From positions 351,885-415,884 of the forward strand of contig MNCI01004158.1 in assembly GCA_015680685.1 (NCBI GenBank): 64,000 nt of DNA, read 5' to 3'. Each line of letters begins with the position of its first letter. Position 1 is the first letter of the stretch. The translations under genes were made by a program, and so were the position numbers. Positions 1 to 10,127 of the stretch are shown here, piece by piece. The notes under the pieces were generated by a model. It was not told the DNA's origin, did no database searches, and saw only the letters and a list, made by a program, of their open reading frames with translations. This stretch comes from Gnetum montanum. Lineage: Eukaryota > Streptophyta > Gnetopsida > Gnetales > Gnetaceae.

Positions 1-562
1 GCAAGCGACTGGTCAAGCTGAAGCCACAAACAAGGTCATCATCAATCTGCTCAAGAAAATGCTTGACAACAACAAGAGGCGGTGGCATGAAAAAATCCTC
101 TATGTGCTATGGACATATCGTACTACATGTAGGATGGCTATAGACAGTATGCCCTATAGCCTAGTTTACGGATCTGAAGCAGTGCTGCCCCTCAAATTGC
201 AGGTTCCTTCTCTGAGAATGGTCCTCTCCATGATTATAAATGAGGCTCAACACACCGAGTCTCGGATCATGGATTTGGATTCAGTAGAACAGAAGCAAAT
301 ACAGACACTTGATACAATCCAGAGGTATCAAGAAAAATTGAGGCAAAAGCATCGCCACAATATTCAGCAGCGTCCAATCAAGAAGGGAGATTTAGTTCTC
401 AAGGTCATTCGCGAACCAGTGGGCAAATTCTCTGCAAACTGAGAGGGCCCTTTCTTGGTGGTGGATGTGTATGGCAACGGAGCATTCAAGCTAGCGGACA
501 ACGACGACAACGAGCTACCAAATCCTGTTAATCATATATATCTGAAGCGGTACTACATATAG
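1..562 (+). pseudogene. Integrase C-terminal part of Tat-like Ty3/gypsy element F (5' truncated by window edge)
   Basis: The frame reads from the window edge through an integrase end: AEATNK, then WHEKILYVLWTYRTT, then PYSLVYGSEAVLP, then the basic C-terminal part with KKGDLVLKVI and, after one stop, EGPFLVV and NELPNPVN. This wording is typical of plant Tat/Ogre-type integrases (family knowledge). The frame is interrupted once, at 440-442, where TGA stands in the place of the Trp codon normally found before EGPF; the rest stays open to a natural stop at 560-562. The DDE catalytic residues lie outside the window. One nonsense change in ~560 bases makes this the least decayed pol fragment here, so F is probably younger than A, C, D and E. 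Confidence 0.88.
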
Positions 563-587
563 CTGCATCTCCAGTGTGAACATCAGG

Positions 588-1130
588 TATGGCAACAATC
601 GTCCGCTATGACGCTAAACTGGCAATAATCGTCTGCTATGACGCTAAACTGGCAAAAATCGTCCACTATGACGCTAAACTGGCAACAACCGTCCGCTACA
701 ACATAAAACTGGCACTCCCTTCACGTGTCCGCCACGACGCTAAACTGGCATTAATCGTCCGCCACGACGTAAAACTGGCAGTGTTGTACAGGTCTGTCAC
801 GACGAAAAACTTGCATCTTTTGCACGTGTACGCCACGACGCTAAACTGGCACCGGCTGTCCGCCATGACACAAATCTGCCATAGGTAAGTAGTCATCTGC
901 TAAGACGTAAAACCAGTACAGACTTGTCCCTAGGTTATGACATAAAACTGACACCCATAGCGCGGTCTGCTGAGACCATAAATCAGCTTCGCCACCGTCC
1001 GCTACGACGTAAAACTAGCATTTTTTGGTCCGCCCAGACTTTAAACTGGGACCATGGTCTGCTGAGACTTAAAACCAGCAACGATAGTCTACCAAGACTT
1101 AAAACTGGGACTCATAAGCTGCCATCATGC
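588..1130 (+). repeat. Tandem array, ~30-36 bp unit, 3' of F integrase
   Basis: About 15 degenerate copies of a unit close to GTCCGCTATGACGCTAAACT followed by GGCAACAATC. The first copies are near-perfect 30-mers; later ones are longer and more divergent, with TTAAAACTGG-type variants up to ~1120. Tandem repeats between integrase and 3' LTR are well known in Tat-lineage elements. The same unit appears in element TRG at 13160-13410, 15118-15190 and 16612-16715, always in that element's sense orientation. Confidence 0.9.
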
Positions 1131-2000
1131 AAGTCAAGCGAGCGTGATCATCTCTATGCAGCCGCAAGACAAACGGGATGGGACGCTGAGACAGCCCTAG
1201 CGTCACTACCTCACCGGAATTCTACTGATCTCTCAGATGTGCTGAAGAGCATACTACTGACCCCTCGGAGATACCGTCACTGCACCCATTCCAGCGGTGG
1301 TACCTCTAAGAGGTCAGTTTCGCCGTCTGGAGCCCCAAATGCGTTCTCATCAATTACGACTTTGGGGATCTCCGCTCATCATCGCTATCAGGCTCTAACT
1401 TCACAGATTCATCTGGCTGGTTCGTTACATAACCAGTCAGGTGCGTCGAGTCTGATGTTCTTTGGCGATGATATGCTGGGCCGAGCGTCAAGGTTGAAGA
1501 CTCTGGCCTCGTGTTACAGTTCCTCCTTCACGGCCCGATCACTTTATCTTGCCTCCAATAGTACTTGTTTCAACAACCTCGTCCGCGATTCGCACGAACA
1601 ATGGTACCCTCTATTTTCTTCTTTGGTTGCAGGTTACTTGTTACGAGGACGTCGTTCGAAGGTGCGTTCATCTGAGTGGTGTAATACCGACAACATTTTG
1701 AGATGGCTACTTAAGTTGGCCTATCCACTCGGAGGGTGCATCCTTGTGTTCCTCATAATCCTACCCTTAACCCTCATCACTACTCTTAACTGTCCCATCC
1801 ACTTCTCGTACGCAAAATGTACATACGCAGCACACGCTTTCCGCATTCGCATTACAATCAAGTTCATAAGCCGACGTAACGCAACTCGCCTAGTGGATGC
1901 CCAAAAAAAAAAAAGCGAGCAGGGGTCGGCAAAATGGGTGAAACACATATCACCCAGGCTGTGCAGATGCAACACAATTCGTCTATGCAACCCCCTTTAA
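924..2000 (+). CDS. 358-codon open frame of unknown function in env position of F
   Basis: An uninterrupted ATG-to-stop frame of 358 codons, the longest in the window. Its first ~70 codons are translated tandem-repeat sequence (RLKT and TLNW motifs); the rest is unique. A hydrophobic stretch around residues 265-290 (ILVFLIILPLTLITTL) could be one membrane segment; the C-terminus is basic. No domain is recognised. Tat-lineage elements often carry extra ORFs between integrase and the 3' LTR, some antisense, so this could be such an ORF or a chance frame in GC-richer DNA. An 89-codon and a 75-codon frame overlap its end on the other strand. Confidence 0.3.
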   Translation: MSLGYDIKLTPIARSAETINQLRHRPLRRKTSIFWSAQTLNWDHGLLRLKTSNDSLPRLKTGTHKLPSCKSSERDHLYAAARQTGWDAETALASLPHRNSTDLSDVLKSILLTPRRYRHCTHSSGGTSKRSVSPSGAPNAFSSITTLGISAHHRYQALTSQIHLAGSLHNQSGASSLMFFGDDMLGRASRLKTLASCYSSSFTARSLYLASNSTCFNNLVRDSHEQWYPLFSSLVAGYLLRGRRSKVRSSEWCNTDNILRWLLKLAYPLGGCILVFLIILPLTLITTLNCPIHFSYAKCTYAAHAFRIRITIKFISRRNATRLVDAQKKKSEQGSAKWVKHISPRLCRCNTIRLCNPL

Positions 2001-2474
2001 CACAAAATGACAGCATAACTCCATGCAAACGCAATCGTAGGAGAAAGCCTATTTGCTTATGCGTGAAAAAGCTATCCTCGCCCATTTGCATCTATGTCTT
2101 CCCCGAACCTCATTTGCATCTTCCCCAAACCTGTTTCCTCCCATACCATTCCATCTCCCATTTCCTTCATCTCTACTCCTCTATGTTGACAAGGAGACAC
2201 TTGAGTACCTATTGATAAATGCTGTTGGTACTTTCATCGGTCCGGTGTTTCGTATTCTTTGTCGACATATTTCGGGCAAGCGCTCTAACCGTCAACAAAG
2301 AAGGGCCATTGAAACACCGTGAAAATTGTGAATCGGCCTCAGGTGAAGATTCACGATTCAGGCAAAAGTTCGTGATAGAATTCTGGAAGGTAGAACAAGG
2401 CAAAGCAAGGCGAAACGGCGCTCGGCATCAAGTCTCCAACTTCCTTACAAATTCCAATTCTTACTATGTTCTCT

Positions 2475-3040
2475 GCTTTTTACGCTACATTACGCAACAT
2501 AGTGTAATGACACATGGTGTAATTCTGCTTAACATAGTCTGACATCAGAAGGTGACTTACTTCAACAGATTTGGTGAAGTATAAGGCTTGAGCAGCGTAA
2601 TACGCAACTTCTCACATATCCGGCTAAGTCTTTTGTCCAGGGTCGAGTTTACTCTCTATTACGCAAGGCAGCGTAATGAGCTTCAAAAAAGTCAAAAGAA
2701 AAGTCCAAGGGAAGTGCGACAGATCGGCCCCTTTCTTTTTGCAAATTGATCGCCTTACGCTCGTTATGCTACGCAGCGTACGTCAGCGTAATTTATTGTC
2801 GGGTTGATCATGTTTTACGCTTCACTACGCTTTGCTACGTAAATGAGCGTAAAACAGCCTGACTCACTATTTCCATGCTTTGTTACGCTTTGCCACTCGA
2901 CGTAGCGTAAACAAGTGAAATACAGCGTAAAGCCAGCTAAAGCAGTTACGCATTTGCTATCCATACACACAATATGCCAATAAGTGTATTTGTGCGTAAT
3001 CATGAAGCAGCTTCAGCAAAGTGTTGACAGCGTACGTTGT
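2475..3040. promoter_or_regulatory. Array of TTACGC / GCGTAA motifs in the putative F U3
   Basis: Roughly 14 copies of the 6-base core TTACGC or its complement GCGTAA lie within ~560 bases, in both orientations and often as close inverted pairs (for example around 2755-2795, 2810-2860 and 2880-2930). They end about 90 bases before the TATA box at 3129. The position suggests an upstream enhancer-like element; the binding factor is unknown. Confidence 0.6.
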
Positions 3041-3128
3041 AATGTGACATGACATAGCTAGTTCGTCAAGTCAACAGCATCTGGAAACTTCGGGACACGT
3101 GTCATCAAGGCCGTGCCTTTTCCGTATG

Positions 3129-3137
3129 TTATAAATA
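3129..3137 (+). promoter_or_regulatory. TATA box of putative F LTR
   Basis: TTATAAATA, followed ~40 bases later by a purine-rich stretch. It lies just after the TTACGC array, as expected for the U3/R border of a plant LTR. Confidence 0.55.
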
Positions 3138-3908
3138 TCCTAGTCGGCGAAGAAAAAAGGGATGGCTGAACATTTTTTTTGAGAGAGGGACAGTGGCTGA
3201 CATCTTCAACTTTTGGCAGTTATCATCCTTGAGCAGAAACAAGAAACATTCTTCGAGCATTTTGGTAGTAGGAGCGATCACACCCTTTGGCGAAAACACA
3301 GTCCTCCCATCGGTGATCCTTGGCAGTTTTGAGCAGAGATTATCCAAAGCGAAGAAGATAGATCAGAGATCACGAGATCATCTGGTGCGGTTGGCAAGAT
3401 CTATTGGCTAGACACAGTTGGTTGATAGGCATCTGAGCTTGACCTTCCTTGCACTCCGTCTTTGGCTTTTAAGGTAGACCAAGCTCCATTCTGCACTCCT
3501 TGTTAAACAGTTTTCTTATTATTTTGTGTATGTTCCGCACAAGATAATTGGAGTCTTCCCATTGTAACTTTATATACAAAATACTCGTTCCTTTCGGGTC
3601 AAAGTATAGATCTTGAAATCAAGCATTTCTCTTAGATCTGATTCCCTTTGTCGCATTAACGTTGTTATTATCATAATTTATTTACATCATTTTCCTCTCC
3701 TTTCGCGATTTATCGAATCAGATTGTCCCACGAAACGCCCATAATCTTCATCGATTTACTGATTTAGTAAGTCCCTGCTTGATCGACAAGACCGTTCAGG
3801 GCACTGCGGATTCGTTTTCTCCAGCACAGCCCTCGCACAGATCCGTGGTTAAGACTGTGTACACGGATTTTGTTTGGTATTCTAGCTGCTGATATTTTCC
3901 GTCGTTAT

Positions 3909-4745
3909 AGTGAGGTACCCCTATGCCCAACCATATGAATCACAAAGAGTTCACACACAATTTGGTCAAATTTCGTAGACTTTATCATTTCTGGTGCACT
4001 AGTCCTCTAGGAAGTGAATCTTGCCTTAAGGTCAATTGTTGTCTTCCTAATTACACATGTGACATACAATGGTATGGTTAAGTGTAATTGAGGCATCTAA
4101 TTTTTATCATTTTGTATTTTTATGGTTTCAACACTTAAAGAGAGATAAAGTGATTGGACTAACTAATTTAATTTAACTATTCAACTAATGTCTAACTAGT
4201 CCTAACATAAGCATCTGGTCCCACTTTTCATACATGTCATGAACCCACGTATCCATTGCTGGGTGACCAAGTGCTATGCTACTGGGCATACCAAGCAATA
4301 ATGCTACTGGGAGTACCAAGTGAATATGTGTTATGCTCAAAGTGGTTGTACTTATGTGTGTAATCTATCTTGCTTAATTGCCTCATTCACTTAATTTGAA
4401 GAAAACATTTAATAAATAATTGAAAACATTTAACAAACAATTGAAAACATTGAATATATAAATAAAATATTTAATCTATCTAGAATGCTGCAAGGTTTAT
4501 AAGAAAGCTCATCTTTATTTCTGCATACACTGTCGTGCTCAAGTACAACAATGTTCAAATAAAGATCCGTACATTCAATGACTCTTACTGCGGGCACTTG
4601 GGAGAAGAATTCTAACTTTCAAATGGAAAAACTATAAGAGCTTCGCTACAACTACAATCTCTAATGCCATAAATGTGGCTGATAGGTGTGTATTTATAGA
4701 CAAAAATCAACACTGCATCAATGGGGCCTTGTCGATGCATGATAA
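3909..4745 (-). mobile_element. Truncated Athila-like LTR fragment, antisense
   Basis: Begins with GTGAGGTACCCCTATGCCC, which lacks the terminal TGATGAGTG seen in full copies, and runs through the family's typical body to the inverted TATA box at 4691-4698. It stops at ~4745 in U3, about 100-150 bases before the expected end. It is in the reverse orientation to the gag of A that follows directly, so it is not A's own 5' LTR in normal arrangement. No TSD is visible. Both this LTR and A's gag are truncated at the same point. Confidence 0.85.
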
Positions 4746-6140
4746 GATGTGTCCTCCTCCCTCTTTGTCCTCTTCCTTTGCATCTTCTTCTTCCTCCTCT
4801 GAATTTGATTAATACCATAAAGGAAAAAATTGTAATGGAGGTGAATGGTGGGACAATGATCATAGGCCCCATCATAATCGAAGGAGTAGTAGGGAACTTC
4901 ATAAGCATCATCAAAATCATGATGATGATGAACCTTTGCTAGTAACTTGAAGCATGATGAACATTGTAGAGGTAGTAAGAATTCCAACTAGGCATGTGAA
5001 AGATAGTAGAATTAAGAGGTTGGATATGAACAATATCCTCAAATTTGAGGGGGGATATAATTTAGATCCATAGATCCATCTTCAAGCCTTTCACAATGCC
5101 TGTGCCTTGTAGAACATAGAAAATGACTAGCCAAAACTTAAGTTATTTCCTAGGACACTCATAAAAGAAGCAAAAAGTTGGTATTGCTTCTTGGAGCCAA
5201 AATCAATTCAAAAAATATGTTTGAAATCTTGGCTAAGGTTGATAAAATGTGGGAATCTTTGAATGAAAATTTCAAACTACTTTGAAAATTGCAAAAGAAT
5301 CCAAAGAACAAGGTAGTGATTGTGATTGCATAAGAAGAAAAGAAGCTGAACATGCCTGCCAAAGGGGTAAGGGCAAAGCTACTACAATAGAAGAGGTTGT
5401 GGAGTCAGAATTAGATTATGATGATGGGTGTGACATCTACCAATATGAACATCCAAAGGGATGTTATCCTATTGTGTCACACTTACAAGAATCTGGGCTA
5501 TATGCTTTGAATTTTAGATTGGCATGAAGGTAAGCACCTAGAAGGTTACCTTATCCTCAAGGAGACCTAAGGTAGTTTCACCAGCAACAACAAACTTATT
5601 ATCCAAGTGGAGCTCCACCACAACTGTACAAGCAGTACCATTAGAGGAGCATCCATAATCTTGGGGAATGCCACCACCAAGATAGCAATACCCTTACAAG
5701 TAGCCAAATCCATATGGGTACTATGTTTAGCAACCCATGTCTCCCTGTGACTCTTCTAGTCATGCTTCTTTTTAGCATCACTACTACCCTCCAGAGTACT
5801 ACAAAACTCATTTCCCATCTCCTAAAGGGGAATCCCCATATCCCTATCACCCTTCCCATCCTTTAGTACATGTTCCTCCATCCTCAACCCAATTACTACC
5901 TGCTCCATCCATGCAGGGTGAAATTCCCATGTAGTCATAGTAACGTAATGCTACCAGGGGTGCTAACTTATAGCTGACTCCTTAGCTGAGTGGTTCGAAA
6001 CCTAGATCCCGTAAAAGACCATTCTTCCAGACCAATAGCCCTACAAAGCTCTTAGTGACTTATGTGAATGGTCGCCCTGTATCTCCTTCATCCTTTGCAT
6101 CCATTTCTTTCAAGAGCCCTTCAAATCAAATGCCTCCCAA
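4746..6140 (+). pseudogene. gag region of element A, truncated and decayed
   Basis: The Ser-rich and His/Asp-rich linker (4746-4930) aligns by eye with the same part of D's gag at 37370-37560. It is followed by the gag core: KDSRIKRLDMNN, FEGGYN, then HLQAFHNACAL and LIKEAKSWY (4990-5200). After that the sequence jumps to the distal gag part (KVDKMWESLNE), so ~500 bases present in C are missing. The 5' end, including the start codon found in C and D, is absent at the junction with the antisense LTR. Several in-frame stops and frameshifts. The Pro-rich tail runs to ~6140. Confidence 0.8.
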
Positions 6141-6678
6141 GATCCACAGAGTCATGTTAACGCATGTTGTATCTTATTAAATCAAGGCTAGCAACCTTCC
6201 TAGAAAAAGAGTTGATCTTGGAAGTCCTCTCATCTACTTGTAGTAATGAGCCATGGAAGGCTCTTCTTGATTCAAGTTCTGGTGTTAATTTGATTTCTAA
6301 TGAAATGTACAATGCCTATAACTTACCTCCTCTCAAGAAGAGCAATATTTGTTTAGAATTACTAGATCAATCCATTATTGTTTCCTTGGGATTAGTGGAG
6401 GACATTGTGACCAATGTTTATGGGTGGCCATATCCTGCCTATTTCCTAGTGATCAAAGTTGACAATTGCAAGAGGGGATTTCCAATCATTATGAGAAGGG
6501 CTTGGTTGAGCACTGTTGATGCACGAATGGGCATTAGAGATCTTTCCCTAGAGATTTTCAAGAAAAATGCATTCGAAAAGATCGAGAAGAAGAGAGTTCC
6601 ATGCATTGTGTACAGTAATACTAGGTGCAATTGTGTAGAAACTTTGATCTATCATAAGCATATTAATCAAAGCATGTA
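6141..6678 (+). pseudogene. Aspartic protease domain of element A
   Basis: Retroviral-type pepsin fold segment: ALLDSSSGVNLIS holds the catalytic Asp, but the usual D-S-G is D-S-S, a Gly-to-Ser change that should impair the active-site loop. Downstream are VYGWPYPAYFLVI and FPIIMRRAWLST, the latter in the place of the LGR(P/A)WL motif. The 171-codon frame is open from 6164 to 6679. It matches the minus-strand copies in C (31330-31840) and D (35312-35700). A single ambiguous base sits at 6826 just after it. Confidence 0.85.
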
Positions 6679-6899
6679 GATAGTATGTAAATGAGTTTGA
6701 AATCCAAAAGTGCATGTATGCAGCAGCCACAAAACAAGAGGGTGCCTAGTGGTTAACAACTAATTCTAAAAGTAGCACACTTTGCATGAAACCTAATGAG
6801 AGCCTAACTTGTGTCTATGTTGAAGNTAGCATTGCATGTATATTAATTCAGCTATGTAGCTAAAGAGGCAACTGCAATGGTGATTGAATCCCAAATTGA

Positions 6900-7735
6900 A
6901 GTAGATCATCAAAGAGAAAATTGAATAAATCCTCAAGGTGCGGTGCATCTATCCAAATTATGGATAGTGAGTGGGCTAGTCCATTTGTAATTATGCCAAA
7001 GAAAGATGGCAAGTGGTATGTCTATATTGATTTTAGGTTATTGAACATGGTGACCTTCAAAGATCATTTTCCATTACCATTTTTCAACCAGGTGTTGGAT
7101 GCTATTTTTAGCCATTGTTATTATAAGTTTTTGGATGGTTATAGTGGCTATAACCAAATTTAGATTGTGCTTGAGGATAAAGCCAAAATAGTATTCACAA
7201 GTATGTGGGGGACTTTTGCATATTGTAAGATGCCTTTTGGTTTGTATAATGCCCTTGTAACTTTTCAACACTTGGTCTTGAGCATTTTTCAATAGTAGAT
7301 TAGTAGTAGGGTGGAAGTCTTCATGGATGACTTCTCCACCTATGGCGTTACATTTGAGCAAGCCTTGGATCTCCTTGAGCAAGTGCTTAAAAGGTGCATA
7401 GAGACTAATCTTTTGTCAATTAGCAAAAGAGCCATCTCATGGTCCAAGAGGGCATTGTGTTGGGGCAAAAGATTTCTCAAGTAGGGATTAAGGTGGACCC
7501 TAAAAAGATTTAGGTCATCTAAGAAATAACCCACCAACCAGAAATCATTAAAGATGTATGGTCATTTCTTGGACGCACTAGCTGCTACTGGTGATTCATA
7601 GAGAATTTCTCTAAAATCATGAAACTGTTGGTCAAGCTCACAAAGAAAGATGCTTCATTCAGATGGGCCAATGAATGCAAAAAGACATTCTAATAGCTTA
7701 AGGAGAAGCTTACAAAGACTCCAATTCTACAAGCA
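6900..7735 (+). pseudogene. Reverse transcriptase of element A
   Basis: RT motifs in order: SEWASPFVIMPKKDGKW, YIDFRLLN, FLDGYSGYNQI, WGTFAY, MPFGL and VFMDDFSTYG (catalytic FMDD box at ~7315-7335). Wording fits the Athila branch of Ty3/gypsy. At least three in-frame TAG codons (7161-7163, 7293-7295, 7296-7298) stand where copy C has glutamine, followed by frameshifts in the thumb region. Inactive. Confidence 0.9.
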
Positions 7736-8182
7736 CCTAATTGGTCCCAACCATTTCACATTATGATAGATGCATCAAACTATGCCTTGGGAGTTGTGCT
7801 TATGTAGTTCAACAATCAAAAACATCCACATTACATCCACTAGTCAAGTCAAAGCATTGTGGGTGCACAACTTAATTACATCACAACAGAGAAAGAGTTG
7901 ATGGTTGTGGTGTATGCTTTGGAGAAGTTTAGGCACTATGTGCTTGGATACAAGGTGTTTGTGCACACTGATCATAGTGCCATTTGCTTTCTGATGAATA
8001 AACAAATGGTGAGCCCTTGTGTCATATGATGGTTGGTGATCTTGTAGGAGTTTGATTTTACAATGGTAGATCAAAAGAGGACTGAGAATATGGTCGCTGA
8101 TCACTTATCTCGATTATGATGGGACAACAAAGAGGAGGAGAGCTTGCTCTCTCATCAATTTCTTGATGAACTCCTCTTTGCC
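7736..8182 (+). pseudogene. RNase H of element A, cut by insertion of B
   Basis: Carries the RT-associated RNase H signature: DASNYALGVVL, SQSIVGAQLNYITTEKE, VYALEKFRHYVLGYKVF, TDHSAI and ENMVADHLSRL. Stops include a TAG after GVVLM where related copies have Gln. The frame ends at DELLFA, where the LTR of element B begins at ~8183; A's coding sequence resumes at 41342, 33 kb away, with the linker before the integrase zinc finger. Confidence 0.9.
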
Positions 8183-9074
8183 AGTGTTGAACCCCTAAAA
8201 TTAGTTTAGTTTTTAATAAGTATTTTGTCAAAGACATACATTTTAATTAATTTTATATTGGTAATTAGTGTTTAATTAATGGTTATTATATTTTAGTTTA
8301 GTGATGAATATTTGTTTATTATTATTAGTTTGGTAGTTTATTTTAATTAATATGATATATTATTATATATTAATTTATATGATATATAATCATAGATGTA
8401 AATTATATAAAGACATTATATATTAATGTATTTATAATTATGTATTATTATATATAAACATTATGTTTATATTTTATTATATATAAAATATATATAATTA
8501 TTATATTTTAGATTTAGGGCATGGTTGTAGGTGCCGTAGACTTTGGAGACAGGCATGGCTCTCATAAGGAGCACGACAATCCTAGTGGATGATCTAGAGA
8601 AGGCCTTGCAATAGGTTGAGTAGGGTTGGCGTTTTGAGCCAGGCCATGGATGCTCTCTATCAATTGCAGCTTTTTAACCACGTCGCTTCATCGCTGGGTC
8701 AGTGTGCCTCCCACGTGATCGGCTAGGGTTTGATTGTAGTAGTGACAACTAGGGTTTCATTGTTATTAACGAACGAGGGTTTTACTATTGCAAGAAGCGA
8801 GGTAGCAGTAGTGAACAAGAACTGACAGTGCTAGTAGCAACACTAGTAGCAACGACGGCATGGCACACAAGAGCAACAATATAGTGTAATGCATCAAGGA
8901 TTTTTGGCTGCAGCAATGCGTGACATGGGCAAGGCAGATCATGACATGCGTAGCAACAATGGCAATGGTGATGGTGTGTGTAGTGGCAATAGGGAGCACA
9001 CAGCTATGGTGCAGTAGGCGTAGTGATGTCAGACGCACGGTGACAGTGGCTGTGATAAGAGATGGATCAACAAC

Positions 9075-9287
9075 GTGGCAGTGGGGCTAGCAGGATGCAA
9101 TGAAGGCAACAACAACAATGGTCGCATTCCATTTGAATGCCTACTGCACTTGCACCTGCACAACCTAAAAAATCAGTCTTTGCTAGACCTCAGCGACAAT
9201 GGCTTCTTCGGCTCGATCCCATCCAAGCTCTATAACATGACAACCCTACATTCCATAGCAACAAGGCTAAGCTTCAAAAGAATCTAA
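9075..9287 (+). pseudogene. Captured leucine-rich-repeat receptor gene fragment inside B LTR
   Basis: A 70-codon frame containing LHLHNLKNQSLLDLSDNGFF and GSIPSKLYNMTTLHSI. This is the plant extracellular LRR pattern (LxxLxxLxLLDLSxNxFxGxIPxxLxNMxxL) typical of receptor-like kinases and proteins. Only about two repeats are present, with no signal peptide, membrane segment or kinase domain. The homologous frame in the other LTR (40253-40522) keeps LLDLDNNDFF and PIPSELCNMATL. The fragment was therefore in the LTR before B inserted. Confidence 0.65.
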
Positions 9288-9482
9288 TTAGGCATGCAAC
9301 ATATTTGCACCTTCATGTGGTTCAACATGTGATAAGGTCTTCCACTATTTTTGTCAGACTTCATATTAATCTAAGAGATTAAGGATGCCCAACTTTGAAC
9401 TTACCCAAATATTAACGGATTGGCATTGGATTCTCTAATATCCAACCTATTATTAAAATAATTATTTTTAACCTTGTTATAG

Positions 9483-9490
9483 TATAAATA
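9483..9490 (+). promoter_or_regulatory. TATA box of B 5' LTR
   Basis: TATAAATA in an AT-rich context; the matching copy in the 3' LTR is at 40718-40725. It lies ~620 bases before the LTR end, downstream of the captured LRR fragment, so the fragment is in U3 and not in the expected transcript start region of the 5' LTR. Confidence 0.6.
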
Positions 9491-10109
9491 AGACTTCAAC
9501 TTTATATTGAGGCGTGCATCATTTGTACACCCATCAGGCACTATTGGACATTTTTTTTAAGCATCTTTTGTAAAACCTAAGTGAATCCAACACACATCCA
9601 AGGTGTGCACCAGAATTGATACCCAAAAAAATCCATGTCAAGTTAAAGTTCAATTCCCCTTGAAAAATTATTATGTGAAGATTCGTTAAGCTTTGTGCCA
9701 ACTAAAGACCATTAGAGTTCATTGTCAAAATGTTGAGGTTGCTACATTGTCCAGACAACAAGGCAGAATCACAATTTCGATGAAGTCTCCCTTGTAATTC
9801 TCATCATCATCTATGCTTGTAACTTTGACTTCAATTTTATTTAATTATAAATCTTTATTCTTGAACTTGAGATTAGAAGTTAGGATAAAGGTTCATAATT
9901 TTACTTATGAGTGACAGGCATAAGTGTTGAATTTGTTTAGATTCAATTCTAATCATTTATTATCTTGATGATTCTTTAACTTTTTAAACCATTCCTCCAT
10001 GGATATGACTCACTGGTCAGTCACAAACGAGGTGACAATCTCTACAACAAAAGAAAGAAAAATAAATTTTAAAGGTATCCAACTTCGAATTTTTCCTGGC
10101 TCATCAATT

Positions 10110-10127
10110 TGGCACCATTGTTAGGGA
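10110..10127 (+). other. Primer-binding site of element B (tRNA-Asp type)
   Basis: TGGCACCATTGTTAGGGA lies three bases after the LTR end. It differs by a few transitions from TGGCGCCGTTGCCGGGGA, the complement of the 3' end of plant tRNA-Asp and the usual primer site of Athila-type elements. This fixes B's orientation as +. Confidence 0.8.

Larger units (their letters stand above)
2213..3908 (+). mobile_element. Probable 3' LTR of element F (boundaries approximate)
   Basis: A region laid out like an LTR: a U3-like part with a dense motif array (2475-3040), a TATA box at 3129-3137, and a U5-like tail of mixed composition. It stops where a truncated LTR of another family begins at 3909. The left end is placed near TGATAAATGCTGTTGG at ~2213, after a purine-rich stretch, but no TSD or second LTR copy is available to prove it. 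The right end does not finish in CA, so it may be truncated. The 1130-2210 interval holds only the open frame described separately and a poly-A run at 1902-1913. Confidence 0.5.
8183..10106 (+). mobile_element. 5' LTR of element B
   Basis: Starts near GTGTTGAACCCC and ends in GGCTCATCA, directly followed by the primer site. It contains an AT-rich zone (8210-8515), a segment with weak gene-like character (8520-9290) that includes an LRR fragment, a TATA box at 9483-9490, and a tail to 10106. It aligns along its length with 39547-41341, but most of the AT-rich zone (~230 bases) is replaced there by an assembly gap. Confidence 0.88.

Noticed and set aside
589-888. Translated decapeptide repeat (YDAKLAxIVR) as a protein-coding repeat
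   Set aside because: In TRG the same repeat lies in gag in a different reading frame, and it also occurs in non-coding parts, so the peptide is a by-product of the 30-bp unit length.
588-1130. Possible CRISPR-like array (regularly spaced repeats)
   Set aside because: Units are contiguous and degenerate with no unique spacers, in a plant retroelement context; it is a tandem repeat.
3909-4745. 5' LTR of element A
   Set aside because: Its orientation is opposite to A's genes and it lacks both terminal sequences and a primer site.
8766-9038. A 90-codon minus-strand hydrophobic frame in the B LTR
   Set aside because: Repetitive CAA/GCA-rich DNA on the other strand produces Leu/Ala-rich translation; it is not kept as an equivalent frame in the other LTR beyond a short piece.
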